The notes below the pieces were generated by a model. That model did no database searches, had not been told where the DNA came from, and worked only from the letters and a program-made list of their open reading frames with translations. Shown here in pieces: positions 1 to 5,297 of a DNA stretch of 5,297 nt. How positions within the stretch are numbered: the first letter of the stretch is position 1; the number at the start of each line of letters is the position of its first letter. The stretch is from Chloroflexia bacterium (GTDB lineage Bacteria > Chloroflexota > Chloroflexia > QHBQ01 > JADMIH01): contig JAICKM010000512.1 in assembly GCA_025927935.1 (NCBI GenBank), forward strand, positions 1 to 5,297, written 5' to 3'. A program made the position numbers and the translations under genes.

Positions 1-1619
<1,619 letters not shown>

Positions 1620-1743
1620 GGGTGCTCCTCTCCAATGCGCGACTCCTGCCGCGCCGTCCCTGCGGGCGATTCGCCATCCGTTCCCGCAAGGACTATGCCA
1701 ACTTTCTTAACATGTTGAAATCGTCTACTAACCAAAGGTACTA

Positions 1744-1772
1744 TTGTGTTTGCGAAAAAGCCCTGATATGAT
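1744..1772 (+). promoter_or_regulatory. candidate sigma70-type promoter for the pilin gene
   Basis: TTGTGT at 1744-1749, a 17-base spacer, then TATGAT at 1767-1772, preceded by TG at 1764-1765 (extended -10). Transcription would start near 1779, at the left edge of the inverted repeat, giving a leader of roughly 100 bases that contains the inverted and direct repeats. A weaker alternative is TTGGCA at 1826-1831 with AATATT at 1849-1854, which would put the start about 15 bases before the pilin ATG. I prefer the first, with low certainty. Confidence 0.35.
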
Positions 1773-1779
1773 TGTAGCA
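1771..1779 (-). promoter_or_regulatory. candidate extended -10 promoter for the DUF255 gene
   Basis: Read on the minus strand this is TGCTACAAT, an extended -10 (TGN followed by a hexamer matching TATAAT at 5 of 6). No good -35 lies at the usual distance, which fits an extended -10 promoter. Its TG overlaps the end of the inverted repeat at 1778-1797, so a protein bound there would cover the spacer. The implied leader is about 145 bases, which is long. Inference only. Confidence 0.3.
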
Positions 1780-1797
1780 GGCGTGCGCATACGCCTG
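1778..1797. repeat. perfect inverted repeat, possible operator
   Basis: CAGGCGT and ACGCCTG are perfect 7-base arms around GCGCAT. It lies between two divergent genes and touches candidate -10 elements on both strands, the usual place for an operator shared by a divergent pair. No T-tract follows on either strand, so it is not a terminator. The binding protein is not identifiable from this window. Confidence 0.45.
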
Positions 1798-1798
1798 A

Positions 1799-1841
1799 TG
1801 AGTTGGCCCGCTGACAGCGCGTGAGTTGGCACACTGACAGC
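1799..1841 (+). repeat. two direct repeats, 23-bp period, upstream of pilin gene
   Basis: TGAGTTGGCCCGCTGACAGC at 1799-1818 recurs as TGAGTTGGCACACTGACAGC at 1822-1841, matching at 18 of 20 bases. The 23-base period is about two helical turns, so two protein copies could bind the same DNA face. The array starts one base after the inverted repeat and ends 35 bases before the pilin start. Candidate regulator sites or a local duplication; the sequence alone cannot decide. Confidence 0.55.
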
Positions 1842-1876
1842 AGCATTCAATATTTTACGTTCTGGGAGCCGGGGAC

Positions 1877-2053
1877 ATGAGGAAGGAACGTCACTTACGG
1901 GCGAGTGCGGCGCGGGCACAAGGTCTGGTGGAGTATGGGCTGATTCTGGTACTGGTAATGGTGGTCGTGGTAGTAGTCGTCGCCATTGCCGGGGACGATC
2001 TGAATACCATGTTTTCCGTCGTCGCCAGCCAGGTACTGGCGATTACCCCCTGA
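1877..2053 (+). CDS. Flp-family prepilin (short type IVb / Tad pilin)
   Basis: A 58-residue product. Seen: a basic N-terminus (MRKERHLRASAARA), then QGLVEYG at 15-21, then a hydrophobic helix at about 22-38 with seven valines in a row (29-35), then a short polar tail (GDDLNTMF...). This is the layout of Flp/Fap pilins: a prepilin peptidase cuts just before the QGLVEY segment, leaving Glu at +5, and the hydrophobic helix anchors the subunit in the membrane before pilus assembly. Here the cut would fall after Ala14, with Gln15 at +1 and Glu19 at +5; Gly is the usual residue at -1. GGGAG at 1864-1868, 8 bases upstream, supports the ATG. No tad/cpa assembly gene is in view, so it is an orphan within this window. 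Assignment is from motif and architecture; whether it forms a pilus is unknown. Confidence 0.85.
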   Translation: MRKERHLRASAARAQGLVEYGLILVLVMVVVVVVVAIAGDDLNTMFSVVASQVLAITP

Positions 2054-2084
2054 ATGCGTGCCTGAATCCGTGCCTGAATCCGCG
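2049..2084 (+). repeat. three 12-bp tandem repeats across the pilin stop codon
   Basis: CCTGAATGCGTG, CCTGAATCCGTG and CCTGAATCCGCG follow head to tail. The first copy contains the pilin stop TGA (2051-2053). Every copy carries TGA in the same frame, so the array gives three successive stops. Probably replication slippage; no protein or RNA role is evident. Confidence 0.7.
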
Positions 2085-2122
2085 CTGAGCCACGCCAGTT
2101 AATTCCCAAAATTCATTTAAGC

Positions 2123-2158
2123 GCCATCTATTTGCCATCTAATTGCCATTCATAGCTT
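2123..2158 (+). repeat. three degenerate 12-bp tandem repeats before the tRNA promoter
   Basis: GCCATCTATTTG, GCCATCTAATTG and GCCATTCATAGC lie head to tail; the third is degenerate. The unit length equals that of the array at 2049-2084 but the sequence differs and is AT-richer. It ends 8 bases before the -35 of the tRNA promoter, so upstream activator sites are possible, as is simple slippage. Confidence 0.55.
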
Positions 2159-2166
2159 GTTTTTCC

Positions 2167-2195
2167 TTGCATAATTTGGGACCTTGTGGTATAAT
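2167..2195 (+). promoter_or_regulatory. promoter of the tRNA cluster (extended -10)
   Basis: TTGCAT at 2167-2172, a 17-base spacer, and a perfect TATAAT at 2190-2195 preceded by TGG (extended -10). Transcription should start near 2202, about 8 bases before the tRNA-Arg 5' end. The upstream DNA is AT-rich, which may act as an UP element. Confidence 0.85.
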
Positions 2196-2209
2196 TTCCC
2201 CGTAAGCAC

Positions 2210-2286
2210 GCGGCCGTAGCTCAGCGGATTAGAGCGTTGGGTTGCGGACCCAAAGGTCGTAGGTTCGAGTCCTATCGGCCGCGCCA
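2210..2286 (+). tRNA. tRNA-Arg, anticodon GCG, CCA encoded
   Basis: A complete 77-base cloverleaf. The acceptor GCGGCCG (2210-2216) pairs with CGGCCGC (2276-2282); the discriminator is G2283 and CCA is encoded at 2284-2286. The D arm is GCTC/GAGC with an A at the usual arginine-identity position in the loop. The anticodon stem is TTGGG (2237-2241) with CCCAA (2249-2253), loop TTGCGGA, anticodon GCG at 2244-2246, reading CGC and, by wobble, CGU. The T arm is GTAGG, TTCGAGT, CCTAT with one G-U pair. Most bacteria use an ACG anticodon for this codon box, so GCG is notable. It is the first of three tRNAs and the only one with an encoded CCA. Confidence 0.95.
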
Positions 2287-2287
2287 G

Positions 2288-2324
2288 AGCCGACCTATTA
2301 ACTCGTTAATGGGTCGGCTTTTTT
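2288..2324 (+). terminator. strong intrinsic terminator after tRNA-Arg
   Basis: A 14-bp stem with one T-G wobble: 2288-2301 pairs with 2306-2319 around the loop CTCG, followed by T6 at 2319-2324. It starts one base after the tRNA-Arg CCA and ends two bases before tRNA-Ser(CGA). By sequence it is a textbook Rho-independent terminator, yet it separates two tRNA genes with no clear second promoter. Confidence 0.9.
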
Positions 2325-2326
2325 AT

Positions 2327-2413
2327 GGAGAGGTGTCCGAGTGGTTGATGGAGCTCGTCTCGAAAACGAGTGAGGTGTGAAAGCCTTCGTGGGTTCGAAT
2401 CCCACCCTCTCCG
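2327..2413 (+). tRNA. tRNA-Ser, anticodon CGA, no encoded CCA
   Basis: A class II tRNA. The acceptor GGAGAGG (2327-2333) pairs with CCTCTCC (2406-2412), with discriminator G2413. The D stem is TCC/GGA. The anticodon stem CTCGT/ACGAG encloses the loop CTCGAAA, with anticodon CGA at 2361-2363, reading UCG. A long variable arm at 2371-2388 has a short GAGG/CCTT stem, as expected for serine. The T arm is GTGGG, TTCGAAT, CCCAC. The next bases are CCC, so CCA must be added by nucleotidyltransferase. It shares acceptor and T arm with the next tRNA. Confidence 0.95.
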
Positions 2414-2450
2414 CCCTTGCGGGCGGTCATAAATAAAGAGGTTTGTGTCT

Positions 2451-2536
2451 GGAGAGGTCGCCTAGTTGGCCTATGGCGCTCGCCTGGAAAGCGGGTACGG
2501 TGCAAGCCGTCGTGGGTTCGAATCCCACCCTCTCCG
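2451..2536 (+). tRNA. tRNA-Ser, anticodon GGA, no encoded CCA
   Basis: A class II tRNA. The acceptor GGAGAGG (2451-2457) pairs with CCTCTCC (2529-2535), with discriminator G2536. The D stem is GCC/GGC. The anticodon stem CTCGC/GCGGG (one T-G pair) encloses CTGGAAA, with anticodon GGA at 2486-2488, reading UCC and UCU. The variable arm at 2496-2511 has an ACGG/CCGT stem. The 3' end is followed by CCC, not CCA. It lies 37 bases after the first serine tRNA with no promoter between them, so the two are probably co-transcribed. Confidence 0.95.
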
Positions 2537-2548
2537 CCCTCGTCGGCT

Positions 2549-2584
2549 GTGGGTGAGCCCCTGGAGGGTTCGCCCACTTTTTTT
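2549..2584 (+). terminator. intrinsic terminator ending the tRNA cluster
   Basis: A 12-bp stem (2549-2560 with 2566-2577, two G-T wobbles), loop CTGGA, then T7 at 2578-2584. It closes the serine tRNA transcript 12 bases after the last tRNA and insulates the next gene. Confidence 0.9.
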
Positions 2585-2651
2585 GCCCGGCCTGGTCGCC
2601 GGCCGAGGCGCCGCGCTAGGATACCGGCGATCAGCATATAAAGGAGAAACT

Positions 2652-3413
2652 ATGGATAACGAGAACATGGACATGGGAGCCGGGCAGGTCAGTCCGGAAG
2701 AGGCCATGCGCCAACTGGTGCAACTGCGGGTGCAACTCGGCCCGGCGCGTTTCAATAGCGTGGCCCGGCAGATGGGCATGCCCGCCGAGTTGCTGGACCA
2801 TATCGAGCAGACCGTGACGCTGATGGGTGGCGATGAGGGTGGTGCGGCGGCCCCGGCCGCCAGCGGCCTGGTGGATGCCAGCGGCCGCCCGCTCAGCAGC
2901 GCCGGGAGCGGCCTGGTGGACGCGAGCGGCCGCCCGCTGACGCCCAGTGCGCCCAGCCTCGACGGCTTGAACGGCAGCGTCGCGGACGACGAGGATGAGG
3001 ACGAGGACCTGGAAGGCATGGAAGGCGTCGCCCTGGACGAGGAATCGAGCCGCCAGCTCTTCCAGGAACTGGTCGGCGTGCGCATGATCATCGGCCCGGA
3101 GAACTTCACCAACCTGGCCCAGCAAATGGGCATGCCCACCGAGGCCAGCGAGATGGTCGAAGTCGCCGCCGGGCAGGTCGAGGACGAGATCGCCACGCGC
3201 TACGAGAACCAGGAAGAGGCCATGACGGTGCGCCTGGTCAACGCGCGCATGATGATGGGCCAGGAGCGCTTTGCCGATTTTGCCGGCCAGGTGGGCATGC
3301 CCGCCGAGGTGATCGAGGAAGTTGAAAGCATTGCCGGGCAGATCGAGTCGGGGGCCAGCGACGCGGATGAGGACGGCGAGGACGACGAGGACGAAGGTCC
3401 GTCCCTGGCCTAG
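2652..3413 (+). CDS. acidic three-repeat protein of unknown function
   Basis: A 253-residue product that I do not recognise. Seen: three copies of a repeat of about 45 residues at roughly 17-60, 131-180 and 189-233. Each has the pattern L-x-x-x-R-x-x-x-G-x-x-x-F, six residues to the next anchor Q-(M/V)-G-M-P, then Glu at P+8. The anchors are G30/F34/QMGMP 40-44, G148/F152/QMGMP 158-162 and G203/F207/QVGMP 213-217. Between copies one and two lie two SGLVDASGRPL peptides (71-81, 86-96) and an acidic run (DDEDEDED at 112-119); the C-terminus is also acidic. There is no cysteine, signal peptide or membrane segment, so a soluble cytoplasmic protein of helical modules on acidic linkers is likely. 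The ATG is fixed by AAGGAG at 2641-2646; the frame is open further upstream but runs through a tRNA gene and a terminator. The gene follows a terminator and ends 17 bases before the SRP promoter -35. I see no clear promoter. Function unknown; a binding scaffold is only a guess. Confidence 0.9.
   Translation: MDNENMDMGAGQVSPEEAMRQLVQLRVQLGPARFNSVARQMGMPAELLDHIEQTVTLMGGDEGGAAAPAASGLVDASGRPLSSAGSGLVDASGRPLTPSAPSLDGLNGSVADDEDEDEDLEGMEGVALDEESSRQLFQELVGVRMIIGPENFTNLAQQMGMPTEASEMVEVAAGQVEDEIATRYENQEEAMTVRLVNARMMMGQERFADFAGQVGMPAEVIEEVESIAGQIESGASDADEDGEDDEDEGPSLA
2862..2939 (+). repeat. 33-bp coding direct repeat (SGLVDASGRPL twice)
   Basis: Copies at 2862-2894 and 2907-2939 have a 45-base period and differ at three positions, all third-codon and all synonymous. 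The encoded peptide is therefore identical. It lies in the low-complexity linker of the acidic repeat protein. Confidence 0.85.
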
Positions 3414-3430
3414 TGCCCGGCTCGCTCGCC

Positions 3431-3459
3431 TTGACATTTGGCGGCGGTTCGGGTATGAT
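3431..3459 (+). promoter_or_regulatory. consensus promoter of the SRP RNA gene
   Basis: TTGACA at 3431-3436 (perfect -35), a 17-base spacer, and TATGAT at 3454-3459 (5 of 6). The predicted start, A3466, coincides with the first paired bases of the SRP RNA. It is the strongest sigma70-type promoter in the window, as expected for an abundant stable RNA. Confidence 0.92.
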
Positions 3460-3465
3460 TATCTC

Positions 3466-3730
3466 AGTCGTGCTAAGCGGGGAGCTAGCGCTACCCTGTA
3501 CCCGCAATGCGCTTTAGCGGGGCCGAATTCCCAATCGAGGTCCGGCTTTGTAGGACTGCTGGTACGAAGTGGTGTTGAAAGTCGGGTCCTACGCGGCAGA
3601 ACACTATGAATCCTGTCAGGACCGGAAGGTAGCAGCAGTAAATAGACCGTTCTGGGTGCCGTAGGGGCGCCTGGCTGGAGCTAACTGGTATCAGTAAGCT
3701 GGAAGGCTGTATCGACAACGGGTGCACGAT
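3466..3730 (+). ncRNA. ffs: signal recognition particle RNA, large bacterial (Alu-containing) type
   Basis: The RNA component of SRP; it binds Ffh and helps deliver ribosomes making membrane and secreted proteins to FtsY and the translocon. Seen: the S-domain tip TGTCAGG-ACC-GGAA-GGT-AGCAGC at about 3614-3636, with the GGAA tetraloop at 3624-3627 and the AGCAGC side of the Ffh-binding internal loop. The 5' part (GTGCTAAGCGGGGAGC, CCTGTACCCGCAATGCGC, GGGGCCGAATTCCC) matches the Alu domain known from the Bacillus scRNA, as do GTGGTGTTGA, GGGTCCTACGC, GAGCTAACTG and the final ATCGACA...GGTGCACGA. The ends close by pairing TCGTGC (3468-3473) with GCACGA (3724-3729). At about 265 bases it is the large type, not the ~114-base 4.5S form. 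Ends are accurate to a few bases and processing may trim them. Confidence 0.95.
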
Positions 3731-3742
3731 TTGCTATCATTG

Positions 3743-3772
3743 GAGGGTTGCCCATCTGGGCAGCCCTCTTTT
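3743..3772 (+). terminator. intrinsic terminator of the SRP RNA
   Basis: An 11-bp stem (3743-3753 with 3758-3768, one T-G wobble), loop ATCT, then only four Ts (3769-3772) before a G. The short T-tract suggests incomplete termination. It lies 25 bases upstream of the glycerate kinase start, so read-through would feed that gene. Confidence 0.82.
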
Positions 3773-3797
3773 GTTATCGCCGTAGGGGAGACCGCCC

Positions 3798-5171
3798 ATG
3801 GACTCGCCCGCGCCTGATGCCCAACTGGCCCCGCTGACCGCTCGCGCCGTCGCCGCGCACCTGCGGGCCGCTGCCCTGGCCGCCGTGGACCCGGCCTGCG
3901 CGGTCGCCGATGCGCTGGCGCGCGACCCGCAAGCCGGCACGCTGACCGTGGCCGGGCGCACGCTCACCCTCGCCGAGTTTGATCGCATTTTTGTGCTGGG
4001 AGCGGGCAAAGCCGGGGCCGCGATGGCCCAGGCCGCCGAGGCCGCGCTGGGCGAGCTACCCATCTGGCAGGGCGGCCTGGTGATCGTCAAAGATCCGCCA
4101 GCCGCGCCCGGTCCGGCCACCATCGAGCTGGTGCAAGCCGGACATCCCCTCCCCAATGCCCGCGGCGTCGAGGCCGCGCAGCGTATCAGCGCGCTGGCCC
4201 GTGCCGGCGGTCCGCACGACCTGGTGCTGGTGCTGATCTCCGGCGGCGGCTCGGCGCTGCTGGCCGACCCCGCGCCCGGCCTCACCCTCGACGTGATCGG
4301 CGCCGTCACCAATCGCCTGTTGCGGGCGGGCGCGACCATCGGCGAACTCAACACCGTGCGTAAGCACCTGTCGGCGCTCAAGGGCGGCCAACTGGCCGGG
4401 CGCGCCGCCCCCGCCACGGTCGTCGCCCTGATCTTGAGCGATGTCGTGGGCAGCCCGCTCGACGTGATCGCCTCCGGCCCCACCGTGCCCGATCCCAGCA
4501 CCTACGGCGACGCCCTGGCCGTGCTGGACCGCTACGAGTTGCGCGGGGCCATTCCAGCGGCGGCGCGCACCCACCTGGAGCAGGGCGCCGCCGGCACCAT
4601 CCCCGAAACGCCCAAGCCGGGCGACCCGCTGTTCGAGCGGGTGATCACGCACATTGTCGGCGATAACCGGCGGGCGGCGCTGGCCGCCGTCGAGGCGGCG
4701 CGCGCTTTGGGGTTACACGCTGCTCTGCTCTCCACGTATATCGAAGGCGAGGCGCGCGAGGTGGGCCGCGTGCTGGCCGGGATCGCCAAGGAACTCCATG
4801 CCGGCGATCACCCTCTGCCTCGCCCGGCCTGCCTGGTGGCGGGCGGCGAGACCACCGTGACCGTGCGCGGCGCTGGCATGGGCGGGCGCAACCAGGAAGT
4901 GGCGCTGGGCGCGGCGCTGGCTCTGGACGGCTGGGGCGCACAGGTCGCCGTCGCCACCCTGGCGACCGACGGCGGCGACGGCAGTGGCGACGCGGCGGGC
5001 GCTTTCGCCAACGGCACGACGCTGGCACGGGCGCGCACTGCCGGTCTTGATGTGCAGGCCGCCCTGGCCGCCAACGACAGCTTCCACTTCTGGCAGGCCC
5101 TCGGCGATGCCGTGGTGACGGGGCCAACAGGCACCAACGTCAACGATCTGGCCTTTATATTGGCTATCTGA
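3798..5171 (+). CDS. glycerate 2-kinase, type II (DUF4147 + MOFRL)
   Basis: A complete 457-residue protein, normal for the family. It phosphorylates D-glycerate with ATP to 2-phosphoglycerate, feeding lower glycolysis from glyoxylate, serine or sugar-acid breakdown; cytoplasmic. Seen: the N-terminal DUF4147 domain with VLGAGKA at 66-72 (conserved Lys71), GHPLPN at 115-120, SGGGSALL at 148-155, ELNTVRKHLSALKGG at 183-197 and SDVVGSPLDVIASGPT at 214-229. The C-terminal MOFRL domain has GMGGRNQE at 360-367, TDGGDG at 390-395 and TGPTGTNVNDL at 441-451. All expected motifs are intact. Older annotations call this family hydroxypyruvate reductase (TtuD); glycerate kinase is better supported. AGGGGAG at 3784-3790 fixes the ATG. 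No separate promoter is visible between the SRP terminator and the start. The GH57 gene follows after 15 bases, suggesting an operon. Confidence 0.95.
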   Translation: MDSPAPDAQLAPLTARAVAAHLRAAALAAVDPACAVADALARDPQAGTLTVAGRTLTLAEFDRIFVLGAGKAGAAMAQAAEAALGELPIWQGGLVIVKDPPAAPGPATIELVQAGHPLPNARGVEAAQRISALARAGGPHDLVLVLISGGGSALLADPAPGLTLDVIGAVTNRLLRAGATIGELNTVRKHLSALKGGQLAGRAAPATVVALILSDVVGSPLDVIASGPTVPDPSTYGDALAVLDRYELRGAIPAAARTHLEQGAAGTIPETPKPGDPLFERVITHIVGDNRRAALAAVEAARALGLHAALLSTYIEGEAREVGRVLAGIAKELHAGDHPLPRPACLVAGGETTVTVRGAGMGGRNQEVALGAALALDGWGAQVAVATLATDGGDGSGDAAGAFANGTTLARARTAGLDVQAALAANDSFHFWQALGDAVVTGPTGTNVNDLAFILAI

Positions 5172-5172
5172 T

Positions 5173-5179
5173 GAGGAGA
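5173..5179 (+). promoter_or_regulatory. ribosome binding site that fixes a TTG start
   Basis: GAGGAGA lies 7 bases before TTG 5187. In that frame the upstream TGA at 5172-5174 is only five codons away and no ATG or GTG occurs between it and the conserved GSFTFVLHSHLP. The ATG at 5171, overlapping the kinase stop, is in another frame that stops after 16 codons. Confidence 0.8.
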
Positions 5180-5186
5180 CACGGTT

Positions 5187-5297
5187 TTGAAACAAGGGAG
5201 TTTCACCTTTGTCCTGCATAGCCACCTGCCGTTCTACCGGCAGACCGGCCGCTGGCCGCACGGCGAGGAAGTGCTGCACGAAGCGATGGCCGAGACC
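5187..5297 (+). CDS. GH57 family protein, likely 1,4-alpha-glucan branching enzyme, N-terminal fragment
   Basis: Only the first 37 residues are in view. Seen: KQGSFTFVLHSHLPFYRQTG then RWPHGEEVLHEAMAET. HSHLP at 11-15 is the first conserved region of glycoside hydrolase family 57, and the GRWPHGEE-LHEA-AET run is typical of the DUF1957-containing branching enzymes, which cut an alpha-1,4-glucan and rejoin it as an alpha-1,6 branch in glycogen synthesis. Family members are usually around 520-560 residues, so most of the protein lies beyond the right edge, including the catalytic residues. TTG is the only plausible start. With so short a fragment, a related GH57 amylase or transferase cannot be excluded. 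It lies 15 bases after the glycerate kinase gene and is probably co-transcribed. Confidence 0.82.
   Translation, partial: MKQGSFTFVLHSHLPFYRQTGRWPHGEEVLHEAMAET

Noticed and set aside
1709..1716. Palindrome AACATGTT
   Set aside because: Only 8 bases, with no extension of the symmetry and no repeat nearby; expected by chance.
2411..2426. Hairpin CCGCCC-TTGC-GGGCGG at the 3' end of tRNA-Ser(CGA)
   Set aside because: It overlaps the acceptor stem and is not followed by a T-tract, so it is not a terminator. It may only affect 3' trailer processing.
2323..2637. Minus-strand frame with GGEGGIRTHDG- and GGEGGIRTHEG-like peptides
   Set aside because: This peptide is a well-known artefact of translating the antisense of tRNA-Ser genes.
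2466..2651. N-terminal extension of the acidic repeat ORF
   Set aside because: It would begin inside tRNA-Ser(GGA) and cross an intrinsic terminator; the ATG at 2652 has AAGGAG at the right distance.
2471..3437. Two long minus-strand open frames opposite the acidic repeat gene
   Set aside because: They mirror the repeats of the plus-strand gene, lack good ribosome binding sites, and one runs into a tRNA gene. The plus-strand frame has a clear Shine-Dalgarno and organised protein repeats.
3238..3727. Short open frames on both strands through 3414-3730
   Set aside because: The region is the SRP RNA gene; the frames have no coding signature.
4056..5279. Several minus-strand open frames opposite glycerate kinase
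   Set aside because: High-GC shadows; the kinase frame contains all family motifs in order and no alternative domain is visible.

Overview
This is a GC-rich bacterial chromosomal window of ordinary, vertically inherited-looking content: no transposase, CRISPR array, phage gene or plasmid function is visible. The mix of features (a short Flp-type pilin with the QGLVEYG motif, an Alu-type "large" SRP RNA, a DUF255 thioredoxin-fold protein, a MOFRL-type glycerate kinase followed by a GH57 enzyme) suggests a non-proteobacterial lineage. Chloroflexota is my best guess, but that is inference from style, not from a marker gene.

Layout. Positions 1-1619 (minus strand) hold most of a DUF255/YyaL-family protein, cut off at the window edge so that its C-terminus is missing. 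It diverges from a small plus-strand pilin gene (1877-2053). The 257-base gap between them carries two candidate extended -10 promoters facing opposite ways, a perfect 7-bp-arm inverted repeat and a 23-bp-period direct repeat, which together look like a shared control region. The pilin gene is followed by two separate triplets of 12-bp tandem repeats, one of which starts on the pilin stop codon.

From 2167 to 2584 there is a tRNA cluster: a strong extended -10 promoter, tRNA-Arg(GCG) with an encoded CCA, a textbook intrinsic terminator, then tRNA-Ser(CGA) and tRNA-Ser(GGA), neither with an encoded CCA, closed by a second strong terminator. The first terminator sits two bases before the first serine tRNA, which leaves the source of serine tRNA transcription unclear.

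From 2652 to 3413 is a gene for a 253-residue, very acidic protein that I cannot assign to a family. It has three copies of a helical-looking repeat centred on a Q-(M/V)-G-M-P core, plus two copies of an SGLVDASGRPL linker peptide. It is the least explained gene here. It is followed at once by a consensus promoter (TTGACA, 17-base spacer, TATGAT), the SRP RNA gene (about 3466-3730, with Alu and S domains) and its terminator.

The last part (3798-5297) holds a complete type II glycerate 2-kinase gene and, 15 bases later, the start of a GH57 alpha-glucan branching-enzyme-like gene using a TTG start. These two probably form a carbon-metabolism operon (glycerate to 2-phosphoglycerate; glycogen-type glucan). 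I see no dedicated promoter for it, so it may depend partly on read-through of the SRP terminator.

I did not find a convincing new multi-gene system. The items most worth following are the acidic repeat protein, the divergent control region at the pilin gene, and the tRNA arrangement.
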